Below are positions 1-11,793 of a DNA stretch of 64,000 bases, piece after piece. Source of the stretch: Nissolia schottii (lineage: Eukaryota; Streptophyta; Magnoliopsida; Fabales; Fabaceae); the NCBI GenBank assembly GCA_003254905.1, contig QANU01113048.1:78269-142268 (forward strand), given 5' to 3'. The first letter of the stretch is position 1. Every line of letters starts with the position of its first letter. Both the position numbers and the translations under genes were made by a program. The notes under the pieces were generated by a model that saw nothing but the letters and a program-made list of their open reading frames with translations, searched no databases and had not been told where the DNA came from.

Positions 1-792
1 ATGACACACGTATATGATGATAGGTAAAACATGAAGATGATGATATGTGATTTAACTATATATGGTGATATGTGCTTTAACGACATATAATGATATGAGA
101 TTTAACTGTATATGTGATTCAGGAATCAGAATAGAGAACAGATGACCTAGATAAGGAAAGATAGGTTCCCTCAGTCACCTAGTAATCATAGGTAGCTACT
201 CAGGCTTAAGATGAATATTAATAAATAGTAGGGATGTAGTATAACTGTGACACTTAGAGACCCCTGAGCGGCGGAATCATAATTGAGAGTAAAATGAGCA
301 ACGACGACAGAGGTTTTCCCACTGAGAACGCAGAGTTCTCACACCCGCTCCTTTATGGTTCTAGGTAAGCAAGACAAGACCTCAGCTTGATGTACGCAGC
401 GGCGGCCTTGAAGGCGAGGAATCAAGGAATAGGATAGCAAGAACTAGACTAAGGAGGATACGATCCATGTATTGTACTGCTATGAAAACTTATGTGTATG
501 TATTAACTAAGATATTATCTATGTAAATGTTTGTGATTATATGCTATGGACCACTTGCCTGCTTATTGTTTGACATTGTTATATTAGAGCAGCTATTATA
601 TGGTTTTAACGCACGGCTCATATTTTATATCATATGTATAGAAAGAAAAAGTTTCAAAATGGTCCATATTTTCTAAGTAAGAAATATTTTCAAAGCTAAA
701 GTAGGGGCTAAAAGTAACCCCAACCAAAGCAGATAACAACCTAGTGAGCATTGTTTACGATGTACACGTAAGCAGCTAGCTAGGGTGTTACA
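1..792 (+). mobile_element. Family A LTR, 3' part (copy A1)
   Basis: This is the 3' end of a long LTR, cut at its 5' side by the window edge. It ends in TAGGGTGTTACA at 781-792. Blocks near 240-360 (CCCTGAGCGG, then a tract ending in TGAGAACG) and 690-760 (AGTAGGGGCTAAAAGTAACC) match, in reverse complement, the left ends of the copies at 21098, 26453 and 47694. The next base begins degenerate Copia sequence, so this LTR appears to have inserted into an older Copia element. No protein is encoded. The LTR assignment is inferred from the TG...CA ends and the target duplications of sister copies. Confidence 0.7.
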
Positions 793-2326
793 TTCCCCAT
801 GGAAAGAAGTAGATTTGATACAAATGGATATTTAAAATTTAAGTACAAACTCGACGACTCTATTGAGATACACAAGACTCGTTTAGTAGAAAACAGATTC
901 ACTACAAACTAAAGCTTTAGACTACCTCAAAACCTTTAGTTTGGTGGCCAAAATGACCACCAGATGACTCATATTAGCCATGGCCGCCACTGATTCTTGG
1001 AAAATTAAACAACTAGATGTAAACATGGATTTTCTCCATGGAGATTAAAATGAAGATGTTTACATGAAAATCCCTCTGGGTGTTTCTTTCACCACACTTG
1101 TCAAGTTTGTAGCCTTGTGAAGTCCTTATATGGCCTCAAATAGGCTAGTCGAAAATGGAATTAGAAACTTACCACCTCTCTTATAAGCTATGGCTATTCA
1201 CAGTCTGAGGTTGACTATTCTATGTTTGTCAAACAATCTAACAACGACTTGACTGTCATTTTAGTGTATGTAGATGATCTTTTGCTCACAGGTTTAGATC
1301 TTAATGTGATTAACACGGTCAAGGCTGCCTTGAACAATCAGTTCACTATTAAGGACTTAGGTGATGTTAAATACTTTCTTGGCATGGACGTAGCTCGATC
1401 CAAGCAGGGTATTTCCCTGTTTAAGAGAAAGTATGCCCTCGAATTGCTGCAAGATGCGGAGTTTCTTACCATTAAGCTCACGAGTTTTCCCTTAGATCCT
1501 TCCATGAAGTTACAGAAAGCAGGAACCTCATCTTGTTCAGATGCCACTACATATCACAAATTATTAGGATGACTGGTTTACCTTATTAGCACTCGAGCCG
1601 ACATTTCCTTTTTTATAAGTTAGCTCTCCCAATTCTTTGACAAACCTATGGTTGAGCATTATGATGCTGCAATGAGGGTTCTTCGGTACATCAAGGCTGC
1701 TCTTGCTCAAGGTCTTTTCTTTCCTTCCTAATCCAACCAAAAATTGATAGCCTTTGCAGATTCTGATTGAGGTGCTTGCCTAGATACTAGGAGGTCTATA
1801 AGTGCTTTTTGCTTCTTCTATGGTCATGCATTAGTCTCTTGGAAGTTCAAGAAACAACAAACCATGGTTACGAGCTCTATTGGAGTCGAATACAGATCTT
1901 TTGTTGCCGCAAGTTGTGAAGCCCAAGGCTTAAGTTCCTTCTTCATGATCTCCACCATAATCTCTAGTAACCAATTATCCTCTTTTGTGATAATAGATCA
2001 AGTATACACATTGCTATAAACCCCATGTTTAATGAAAGAATGAAAAACATTGAAATGAATTGTCATATCATTCATGAGAGGACTCAGAGTGGTCTGCTAC
2101 ACTTACTGATTATTCCTACAACAGACCAAACTGCTAATATATTTACTAAGGAACTTCATCTAGGACCTTTTAAGCATATGGTCTCCAAGCTTGATCTCCT
2201 TGACATACATCAGCAAGCTTGTGAGGGGCTAACACCCATCTACACTCAAGTCCACACACATTGGGCAAATGATCCAGGAGATGACCGAATCACACAAACA
2301 CTTTCCCAATTATTTTAGTTAGTTAA
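793..2326 (+). pseudogene. Ty1/Copia pol remnant (reverse transcriptase and RNase H)
   Basis: Degenerate Copia polyprotein read in several frames. From 810 to 1220 fragments resemble the RT N-terminus (KARLVA-like, then a LDVNNAFLHGDL-like stretch, then VCKLLKSLYGLKQA-like), interrupted by stops. The open piece 1222-1572 holds the catalytic YVDD box (near 1267) and the KDLGDVKYFLGM motif that follows it in Copia RT. After a stop at 1572 the RNase H part continues, and 2025-2318 keeps the RTKHIE-type box and the TKEL/LGP-type C-terminus. Stops and frame shifts throughout make it non-functional. The order RT then RNase H is normal for Copia. Confidence 0.9.
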
Positions 2327-2580
2327 TGTTAGTTGTAATTAAGTAGTTGGTTAGTTTTTCTGTTTAGTTAGTTAGCTTTCTGTTACTGTAGCTAAAGTGT
2401 ATAAAGACTAAATCAGTAACTTGTAAAGTTATATTTGATATTTGATTGAATGAAAATGCTTTTACACTGAGAAGCAAAAAGTTCTTACAATTTTCTCTCT
2501 ATCTTTTTCCCTTTCTCTCAAAGCTTCCTCCATTATAAGTTGAAGCTTCATTTGTGGCACTCATGGTAGAGAATTCCACA
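2327..2580 (+). repeat. Probable Copia 3' LTR
   Basis: Directly after the RNase H end the sequence starts TGTTAGTTGTAATT and runs through a T-rich, promoter-like stretch to a CA near 2580 (ATTCCACA). Position and TG start fit the 3' LTR of the preceding Copia remnant. The right boundary is uncertain because no second LTR copy is in the window. Confidence 0.5.
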
Positions 2581-3789
2581 ATTGTTAGTATGAGGAAGGA
2601 AGAAAGAAAAAGTTAGAACAAAATAAAAATGCTTAGCAGAATAATTGAAGGCGTTGAAGTAAAAAAAGAAGAAGAGTAGGATAATAAAAAACATGAGCAA
2701 AGAATAGAAGTTACCAAGACTATGTGGTTAGATATTTGAGAGTGTTGACGAGAGAAAATTATTAGTTTGAGTAATGTTTTTTTAGATGTGATAGAATGTT
2801 TAAATTTAAATTTAAATTAAAATTAGTGGGGTTGGGTGAATAAGTTGAATGGAATTAATTTGGGTGAGAATTTATTTTAGATGTGATAGAATGTTAAAAC
2901 TTAAATATTAAATCAAAATTAGTGAGATTGAATGAATAAGTTGAATAAAATTAATATGGGCAGGAAAACTCCCTACAGAATTAGCAGTGAGAAAGATTAT
3001 AATATTTAGTTAATATAGATAATCGCTAATAATAAAATTATCACACGCATTTAATGTGACTATCTTTGATTAATATGTGAGAGACAGAGTTATAGTAGTA
3101 ATCCCTTTTTTATGGAAAAGTTGTAGTAGTAATTAATGTGGATAAAACTAAATTACTATATTGTTCAACACTATAAGTTGGTTCCTAAAAGAGAAAATTG
3201 ATTTTTACTCTCAGCGTGAAAATGTGGAGCTTGCAAACCTCCACTTAAAGTTGTGGAGGTTAGCACAAATACACACATATATACCCAAAAAATAGATTAA
3301 CCTTTAAATTATGAATGTGAGGCTCAAAAATGACATAAAAGGATCCACGATACCAAAAACTGACTTTTAGAAGTCCAAATATTTGATTTTAAATTGGCTC
3401 AGTTATTATCCTTTACTTAAGAATACGTTATTAATTTATTTTTCTTTATTTTAGAGTCATAAGTTACGATCGATATTATTAGAATCTTGCAATAAGTGTC
3501 ATGTGAATTCAAACTTAGAGTCTATACTTGTAATTCACATGTAGTGTATTTTGAAAATTATTATAGTTTATTAGGATGAGATTTTCTTATTTAAATTCAA
3601 TTTGTTAACATAGATATAATTTGTTTAAATTTTGAATTCTATTATCTATAATTAGTTTCCATGTAGTTTTGTTTTGGTAATGTGAAGTGAAGAAACATAA
3701 GAAAAAAGAGATTATAGATTCATGGCCTCTTCACTGAAGAGCCAAAATAAGGGGGTGGGTACACACAAATCTCCCTTGCAAGCTTCGCG
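2581..3789. other. AT-rich non-coding stretch with a 95-bp direct repeat
   Basis: No gene seen. Two imperfect tandem copies start with TTTAGATGTGATAGAATGTT at about 2781 and 2876 (period about 95 bp), each containing an AAAATTAGTG box followed by GAATAAGTTGAAT. The remainder is AT-rich and shows no recognised structure. Confidence 0.5.
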
Positions 3790-5000
3790 ACTCTAACTAA
3801 GCAAGCATATCAACACATCTATTGGCCGTTCTCAAGACATGATTGATACTGACGGTCCACTAATGGATGAAACAATGTCTTGCAACAAAGGAGATCGATG
3901 GCACTGCGGAGACGAGGCAAAGCTAACAGCTATCATATATGCTATCACTTTCACAAGTTAGTTACATGCCTCCAGCCACTCTCCCAAGCAAAGGATAAAG
4001 CTTCCTTAATCGCCAAAGCTAAGCAGTTGTGACATCAATGGACCATTCGCATCTCTAACAATGCATCCACCACCACCCGGCAGATATAAACACACATTAG
4101 CATCTGTGTTTATCTCCAGACACCCCAAAGGAGGACAAGTCCATTTAGTTGGTGATATAGTAATACCGAACCTGTTGTGAGCATCAAGCTTGACGTTACC
4201 AATGTCCGCATAAGCCTGCCATACTTGGGGCAACACGTACCCACGCATCATACCACTTCTCATCCCCGGTAAAAGTACAGTTGTTCCTTGTTCCAAAGTA
4301 AGTACCTCGGTCCACGTCTTGGATCCTGGAGCTTCAAGGCTGAGCGATGGATCTTGGGCTCTCGAACGCTGTGTGGATACCTGCAAGGAGTCCGACGCTC
4401 AAGTAAGTATGAGATCAAGAAAGTATAGTGAGTAATCTCCGATGGGGGCGGATATCTTGGGGTTTGTTACCTTTTGCGAGCAGGAGGGAGAGGATCTCAG
4501 AGCTTCCGTTTATCCTGACAACTTGGTCGGGTTGGGCCGACCCGTAGAATCTTGGATCAAGGGAGTGGGTTTGTGATATGGGCCCCTAGGACGCGCCTTT
4601 ATGGTCCAGTCCATAACATTCCTAAACCTCTAGCGCCACCAAATCACAGTCATGGCTAAATTCCCATGAGGTCCAAAGATGACAGTCTCCAACCAGCAAT
4701 AATGAAAATTCACCAATAGCTTGAGGCTACCGCATCCACGCATCATCACCGTCAAAATGGGGTGCCACTTTATTACCAATGAGAGCATGAATTTGTGCTG
4801 GAAGGATCACTCGAAGAGCAACCAAGTTCCAGCTATCATTAATCCAGAGATGATGCACCTGCATATCGGTATAAGAAATGTGCACATACGCCATCGTATT
4901 GCACAATAAACCAACCCACAGCTCTAGTCCGCATACTAGAATAAAGAAGAACCATTACCTAAACAAAAACAAAAGCCATCACGGAGAACATTTAAAGCAT
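3790..5000 (-). pseudogene. LINE (non-LTR retrotransposon) remnant with RNase H-like domain
   Basis: On the minus strand 4160-4006 reads a PPLGCLEINTDAN box, then GGGGCIVRDANGPL, the start of the plant LINE RNase H-like domain (usually KINTDG...GGGGVIRD). Further on, 3850-3790 gives INHVLRTANRCVDMLA-like residues, the usual C-terminal HVxRxAN...LA box, in another frame. Upstream at 4840-4690 a WNLVALRVILPAQI-like stretch resembles the region before the zinc-binding domain of LINE RTs. Between about 4200 and 4580 lies GC-richer DNA that does not look like LINE and may be an insertion. Stops and frame breaks make it dead. Confidence 0.7.
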
Positions 5001-6014
5001 GGACCAGACTTCTCCACACATAAGAGCCAGCTGCAGGAGAATGAAGATGCAGAAGAGGACTATTACCAACACAGTACTTGGCTCACAACAAAGCCACCCA
5101 AGGTTTGTGAGGTTCAGTGAAGAATTCCTAGACCAAATTTCTCAATAGTGAAACATTATGAAGCCGAGAATCCCTGAACGCCTGAAGCATGGGATATATT
5201 TAGGTATTTTCCTCATTTTAATTGCATGTGTTTAGTGTTGAACTGTATATAAGACTAAGGAATTAACAATAACTTGTGTAATGACCTCTTAGAATTTAGT
5301 TTTGTGAATTATGAATAAATTGTGCAATTTTATAGGAAATAATTGCTTAAGGATCCTATGCTTTTAATCACTTGTTTTTTAAGTGTTATTCTATGTAGGA
5401 ACACACCTCGACACAGGGAATTTAGAAAGGATTAAATGAAGAATGAATGATCATTGCCCCAAATTCTATTTCACGCTTCATAGCTCGCAATTGCAACATA
5501 ATAGAGTTTGGGCATCAAATTAATTCTCTTCTACACAAACTACAATTGTTACGCTGTCTCCGTATTTCAAGCATAAAACAAGTTGTAAACTTCAAAATCT
5601 TACACATCCTATATGGATGGAAATATAAAGAGAACTCTACAACTTTGATGAAGACCTCCAGGGCTGAATCAAATGTCTTCATAATTTAAAAATCCTTGAA
5701 GTCGGGGCAACAATGCTTGAAGTACAACTTCAATGATTCCGCAAAGATCGGGGTTCCATTTCTTCATCCAAAGTCCAAAGAGGCAAACTTTGATTCTATT
5801 TCATGTGGAATTGAAATATCTACAACTTTCATGAAGAAACTTTTGGAAAATTTGGCTCACAAATTGATGAAACAAGGCTTCTTTTGCTATGTCAAAGGTC
5901 TGTCGATGTATCCATTGAATTAGTGTTGAGTCAGCGACATTGTGGTACTATTCACTACAGCGAAGAAATGTTGGCTGCAGCAAGCAAGAACAGTAAAAAA
6001 AAATTTATAAATAG
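5001..6014. other. Unassigned non-coding stretch
   Basis: No gene recognised. The part 5440-5930 stays open in pieces (5447-5689, 5696-5923) but the peptides resemble nothing I know, and two similar phrases recur (ACTCTACAACTTTGATGAAG near 5636 and TCTACAACTTTCATGAAGAA near 5819). This suggests an internally repeated transposon fragment rather than a gene. Confidence 0.35.
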
Positions 6015-6577
6015 TGTAACACCATGCTTTTTCCCTTAGTAAAATGTTCGCAAAAATAAATATAAAATAATTTCTAAGATAAGGTAGGAAGGTTAGGATA
6101 GGAGTTTAGGTTAAAAACGTCCGTAGAACATAGGGTTTTGTCGTTTCGTGAAATTCTGCAGACAGCAGAATGATTATTTTCGATCACTGGAATTTAACTA
6201 CGTATCAAAGTATCTGTGAAGAATACTCCTCAGGAGAAAAATTCACAAATGCCTTTAGTTGACCTCAATTCCATGCTAAGGAAAATGAGGGGATCGTGGC
6301 TGTATGCTCGGAATATTTTTCGGACGACCGTGCGCGGCGCATCGGGACAGCGAACGACCGAACACGAGCAAACGGGACTGGGAGGAGTCCAAAATCTGAA
6401 ATCCCACATGATGTTAATTAGATTTTTCAAGAAAAATTAATAAAATAAGAGTTACTATTCATGATGTGACCTTTTATTTATCTAGGATAATTAAGTAATA
6501 AATTAATTAATTTACAAAGGGCATAGTGGTAATTTTTGAAGGGGTAAAAAGGTAATTTTGGGGGGCAATTTCGTGGC

Positions 6578-6585
6578 TATAAATA
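6578..6585 (+). promoter_or_regulatory. TATA box of LTR copy A2
   Basis: TATAAATA in the context GTGGCTATAAATATCCCC. The same box (GGCTATAAATAGCC) occurs at the equivalent place in copy A3 on the minus strand, supporting an LTR promoter. Confidence 0.6.
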
Positions 6586-7017
6586 TCCCCACACCCCAGC
6601 CCATTTGTTCACACAGATATCGTCTTGGAGTAGCTGAAGCTCTGCTCCTGCGCACTGCGGTCACGCTGCTAAAAGTCCGACACATACTAGGATAAAGCTC
6701 TGTGCTTGGAGAATCACTCTCCCACACCCTCTTCAACATCATCCTACCTTCAAGGAAGTGGGTAACTCAGGCTTACTCACCTCCTTGGTGTTCTTGAGTT
6801 CTTTGTGTGATCATATGTGTGTATGTGTGTATGTGTGTTTGTTGATGCTTTTGTATGTATGTTAGGGATGAATATGCATGTAGATGGTTAGGTTAGTTTT
6901 TGGTGGCTAGTGATGAATGGAATCATGTGGGAAAACTCTTGAATGAGTGAGTGAAAGTGGGAAGGAAAGAGTGGGAGAAAGGCGGTCAAGCTCCCATGGA
7001 GTAGGTGCAGGAATGCC

Positions 7018-7225
7018 CAGGCCGCTGAGCAGCCTGGGCTGTTCCTGAAACCTGCCACATGAAAGGTTGCGTGATGGGTGAAGTACAGGTCAGGGCGTTG
7101 AGCGGCCAAGACAGGGCACTGAGCGGCCTGGGACCTGAATGCCACGTAAGTTGGATAAGAATGGTTCAAAACCTAAGGGAGTTCAGGGAAGCGCTGAGCG
7201 ATCAAGCAGGGCGTTAAGCGGCCTG
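7018..7225. repeat. GCTGAGCGG motif array in LTR A2
   Basis: At least six variants of GCTGAGCGGCC / GTTGAGCGGCC / ACTGAGCGGCC / GTTAAGCGGCC are spaced irregularly over about 200 bp, some 440-650 nt downstream of the TATA box. Related arrays occupy the equivalent place in other family A copies. Confidence 0.75.
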
Positions 7226-8262
7226 AGAACCCTAGGGCCCTAACTAGACTTGTCTAAAAGGCTAAGAAGTTTGTAACAAGTTTATGGAACCACATCATCC
7301 CATCTGCATTGCTTTAAGCCACTTAAGAACGATAACAAATGAAAAGAACATGGAAGATGACAAGTGCATGCATCATGGGGACTGGTTGCCGTTAGGCTTA
7401 GAGCAACCCTAGACCACTAGTGTTGAATGACCTAATGTTTAAAGACAATAATTGGACATAGGGAACTAGTACTCTCTTAAGAAGGACCGACCACCAAGGG
7501 TCGGTATACCTTGAAGAAATGACATAGTTATATAATAGGAAATCTCTCTCTTGGTACGTCATACCTGACAAGCCCCTTGCTAGTCCCACAAGACGGACTA
7601 GTTTATGATTATGACATGCAGGCGTTGACCTGAACGCCGGTTTCAACCCGGTACTAGAGAAAAGCAAGTAAGGAAAAAAAGTCACGCTTGAGCTTTTACG
7701 TCATGACGGTTAAAAGATGAGTAACATGACTACAAAGGTTGGAGAAAGAAAGAAAGTAAGTTGTCCCCCAGATGCGCACAAGGAAAGGAAGAAAGTTGTC
7801 CCTCAGACGTGGACAAGCGAGCCCACTCCCGGTGTTACCGCCAGGGTACACCCTCACCATTCCACGAGCAGGATGGTAGTAAGTTTGTTGTAGATGCAAG
7901 GGGGATGACGATCGTACGATTTACATGGGAGAACGATGGGCACCCAGTAACCAAAAGGATGCAGCCATAGATGCGTAAGAGAACCCCTGCCCTCATGCAT
8001 GATATGTATGTGATGGATGTATACTTGTATGATTATGAATGTATGAAGTAACTGTCCATGAACACGCCCGAGGCAATCTAAGTAGCACCGCGAGTAATGA
8101 TAACAAGCGCGAATACCTAGGTAAGTCAAAGATCAGTGATCCCCATCACCTAGTAACTTAGATAAAGCTGCTCAGGACCATAGGAAAGATAATAAACAGT
8201 AGGGAGTCTAGTTGCATGAACACCTAGAGATCTCCTGAGTGGCTGGAATCATAACCGAGTTA

Positions 8263-8976
8263 ATCAGCCCCTCACTTTCTCCTTGCCCCAAATTCAGCTA
8301 TCTTCCATCTCTAGCTCAGTTTTCTCTCTCTAAACCTCTACTTGTAGTTTTTCCATTTTTATAAAGTTTTGTTTATGTTTTTGCTTTAATATTTTGTTGT
8401 AATTAGGTGGTTAATCCCCTTGATTAAGTTATAGTTAGCAGAGTGGTTATTTCCCATTTAGTTTCTAATTAGCAGAGTGGTTATCCCCTGCTTAGTTTCT
8501 AATTGGCAGAGTGGATTATCCCTGCCTAAACAATGGTTTTCTAAGGATTGATTTTGTTTATGTCAAATGCTTTATTTATGTTCTCATGATTCTAATTGCT
8601 CTCACTTATTCCTAGTTATGTTATAATTAATGATTATTAATTATCACATTACTAGTAGTTTGATTCATGTTGATATTCTGATGTGCATGTCATGCATGAT
8701 TTATGCTAAACTTGGACATTTAATTGATTAATTAAATACAGGGGCCATAAACAGACTCGTGTAATAAATTGGTAGGCTATTTAACATTATTTTAATTAAA
8801 ACAAACCTACCCGTCATTGACAAAAATTTACCTTGCCACAAACTTGCTTCTTCTCCACATGTCAATTAGTAGTCTCAATGTTGCTTTCACTTTGGGTTGG
8901 CACCAAGCGGTGTGCCTAGATTGGTGAAAGGAAGATTTAACACTTTACAACTCATTTGTTCTTGTACTCTTTCAAT
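8263..8976 (+). repeat. Probable fragment of another LTR element with a triple repeat
   Basis: No gene. From about 8433 to 8525 a unit of about 40 bp containing GCAGAGTGGTTAT occurs three times (TAGCAGAGTGGTTATTTCCC, TAGCAGAGTGGTTATCCCC, TGGCAGAGTGGATTATCCC). The T-rich leader and TTTTTATAAAG at about 8358 look like a retrotransposon leader, but no ends could be placed. Confidence 0.35.
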
Positions 8977-9290
8977 CTAGATTTGATCACATGCTAAGGA
9001 GATTATGACTACTTTTTTCTTTAAATTGATGGACAACCTTGAGATAGCAATGAAACACTCCAACAAATCCGTATAGTGGTTAATGATTTCTTCTTTTGTG
9101 AGGAAAAATAGCACGGTATCGTTCACGAACTGGAGGTGTGAGAGCTCCACATTTTCCACACCAATCTCTACACCTTCAATCAGCCTCAATGTTTTTCCAT
9201 TTTGGACCATTGTATTAAAATTTCCAGCCACTAGAAAAAATTAAAAGGGGATAGTGGGCCCCATTTCCTTAGTCCTTGATGCATCTTGAA
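8977..9290 (-). pseudogene. LINE reverse transcriptase fragment
   Basis: On the minus strand a GLRKWGPLSPFNF-like stretch (family form GLRQGDPLSPFLF) is followed, after a frame change, by an 84-residue open piece. That piece contains VELSHLQFVNDTVLF, the LINE RT catalytic FADDT box with A and D replaced by V and N, and later a RLSINLKKK stretch (family form GLKINLNKS). Loss of the catalytic Asp and the frame break mark it as dead. It may belong to a different LINE copy from the remnant at 3790-5000. Confidence 0.75.
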
Positions 9291-9343
9291 GGGCTTTGTT
9301 GGAGAAGTATACTACTAGTTAACATGCAATATAAAATTGAATC

Positions 9344-9520
9344 ATGGATCCTCTTATGTTAAAAATGATCATGTTTGATCATGTTAGAAGAGAGAAAGAC
9401 ACAAAGACTTTGAATAAGTAGAGTCCTTCTAAAATCGATAGGATCCAATTTAAATGTCTTTGTCTTTCATTCTCCTAACATGTCCAAACATGACTGCTTT
9501 CCACATGAGAGAATCCATTC
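9344..9520. mobile_element. MITE with about 40-bp inverted ends (copy 1)
   Basis: The left end (TGGATCCTCTTATGTT...ATCATGTTTGATCATG) is the inverse of the right end (CATGTCCAAACATGACTG...GAATCCATTC) with a few mismatches. A second copy with the same ends and interior lies at 51206-51387. Superfamily not determined; no clear target duplication. Confidence 0.65.
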
Positions 9521-11026
9521 CCTTGATAATTGAGCGATTTAACTCAACCTAAAAAACTAGCTCGTGGGGAGGGTTACCTTAAATTTATAAAGGCTATTTA
9601 GACATTATCTCTAAATAATATGAAACCTAATACACACCCTTCACATCTAGGATTATACATTGTGGCATGTCACTGATTTTAGGATAGACTCTAATACTAT
9701 GTTGGATAAGTAGGTGATCTAATTCAACTCTAAAAGCCAACTCAAGCAAAGATGATTGTCTTGAACATATAAAAACTAATTAGGTCTTGTCTTGAGGTTT
9801 AACAGTATAGGTGATTACATCGTCAAATATAAATTATTATTTAAATATTGTTCTGAAGATCACATGCGGAGTGAGTACTACTGCGTTTTGTTATTGGAAA
9901 ATGAGGTGAAGCCTCAGGGCATGCAGGGGGGAGTATGTGAAACTAGCAAATTACTCATGCGATTGCTTGAGACCTGTTTCGCTGTTTTCAGTTGTCTTAA
10001 CATTATTATAATTAAGATGTTACACACACATATAAAAGAGATTAAATATAAGCACTATGCAACTTAGTCACCAAAATTAGTATAACAAAAATTCCTAATA
10101 TTGTTTATCATACACAACCAAAATATATTTATAAAATTAATATCTTAAATAACAGTTAGGCTCTAGCTTCTTGGTATGAGCTCTATGACCATCTAACAAA
10201 TACATTAATGTAGCATATAAACATAGGATCATTTTAAAAGACAACAATTTACTAATTTAACCATATCAATTCGCACCCTAAAAATAGCAAATCTAAAGAT
10301 TAGATGCAAATAACAAAAGAATCTAAAAACGGAAGAAGAATTACAAAGACACTTTAAGCATAACAAAGTTTTGAACTTTTAACACAAACAACATTAACCC
10401 ATTCTTAGAAGTATGAAAAAAGTTCCTTCTTACACTAAAAGTTCAAATCTTCGACACAAATAATACTAACATGAACTAAAAAGCATGAGAAGAATTATTT
10501 CTTACTCTAACGAAGAGAAGAAAAAACGTCACCGCTTCAAACATAAAAATGTTTGAATCTATCACATCAACAATACTAGCTCAAACTAAAAGAAAATGAG
10601 AAAAATTACTTGAACAACACTAACTCAAACATAGAGAAGAAAAATCCAAAAATTAACAATTAAAAAACACATGGAAGAAAAAGAAATGGTAAAGATTAAG
10701 AAGAAAATAGGCGAAGATCAGATGGAAAGAAGGAGGAGGAAATACATCCAAAAAATCAGAAACTTATCCAATAGGAGACAAAAAGTTGGATAGTGTAAGC
10801 TTTCACCAAATAAAAAAAGAATAACTCCGTCTAAAATAATGAAGGAATGTTGAAAAAAATGAAGGAAAAAAAAATAAAGAAAGAGAAAGCAAGGAAGGAA
10901 CTGACAAAGAAGGAACCAAGATAACTGATGAAGTTCGCAAACAAGACTTTGTTTCTCCCATATTTTTATATTATTAGAGATTAGAGATAGTGAAGAGAGA
11001 GAGAGAGAGAACCGAAGGAAAACTGA
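9521..11026. other. Non-coding stretch, AT-rich and purine-rich
   Basis: No gene seen. Around 9527-9790 phrases such as GATTTAACTCAACC and GATCTAATTCAACTC recur and resemble a common plant repeat. From 10300 to 11010 the plus strand is strongly purine-biased, ending in (GA)n at about 10993-11010. Confidence 0.4.
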
Positions 11027-11425
11027 GAAATTTTTACTTTTATATGGCTTTGGAGGAGACAAAATCCCAAAATATGGGTAAAAAAGAAAAATTACTAAAA
11101 TATGGGCTAAAATTCTGAAATCGCCGTTATGTAGGGCGATTTCAGAAAATCGAAAAAGTAAAATAAAAAAAATTTTAAATGTCTGAAATCGCCACTCCCT
11201 GTGACGATTTCAGATATTAAAATTTTTTTTTATTTTAAGTCTGAAATCGCCACAGGGGGTGGCGATTTCAGACATTAAAATTTTTTTTTTTTTACTTTTT
11301 CCATTTCTGAAATCACCCTACATAACGGCGATTTCAGAATTTTGGCCTATATTTTGGTAATTTTTCTTTTTTACCCATACTTTGGGATTTTGTCCCCTTC
11401 AAAGCCATATAAATGTAAAAACCCC
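11027..11425. mobile_element. Mutator-type foldback MITE with 9-bp target duplication
   Basis: The 399-bp element is one long inverted repeat: the arm 11027-11225 is the near-exact reverse complement of 11226-11425. It is flanked by the identical 9-mer GAAAACTGA at 11018-11026 and 11426-11434, the duplication size of Mutator-like elements. Inside each arm are smaller hairpins built from TGAAATCGCC and GGCGATTTCA pairs (near 11120, 11190, 11250 and 11310). Not coding. Confidence 0.88.
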
Positions 11426-11582
11426 GAAAACTGAGAGAGAGGACTTTTAACCAATGCAAGGTTTTATTTAATAGACAATTTTCTTTTGTATAGGAGAAGA
11501 AATTGATTTTGAGCAGGAAAATAATTTTTGCAGAAGATGACGCGTGGTTAGGAGGAGCTTTCTTTTTTAATACAAAAATGAT

Positions 11583-11793
11583 GCATGTACACCTAATTTT
11601 ATACACTCATACATACACCATTAACAATGCACAAACTTTATTCTTATGAATGCACAAACATTATAAACTTATAGATGATATTCTCAATTATACTTAATTA
11701 AGTGCACAAACATTACAAACATTAAAACACAAATTTTATGTATATAAGTATAAGGCATGTATGATGTATATTTTTTGGTGTACGTGTAGCATG
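11583..11793. mobile_element. MITE (copy 1 of a nearby pair)
   Basis: About 210 bp with inverted ends (left TGTACACCTAATTTTATAC, right GTATATTTTTTGGTGTACG). Shared interior with the copy at 12843-13054 includes ATGCACAAACTTTATTCT and TTAATTAAGTGCA. Superfamily unclear. Confidence 0.6.

Larger units (their letters stand above)
6015..8262 (+). mobile_element. Family A LTR, 5' part (copy A2)
   Basis: Starts TGTAACACC at 6015. It follows the family A order on the plus strand: a CTGTGAAGAATACTCC-like block near 6215, a GGACGACCGTGCGCG block near 6322 (matching 23720-23740 in reverse), a TATA box at 6578, a GCTGAGCGG motif array at 7018-7225, and a block ending GGAATCATAACCGAG near 8260 that also occurs in copy A1. 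Sequence beyond 8262 no longer matches, so the 3' quarter is missing. No coding capacity. Confidence 0.7.
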
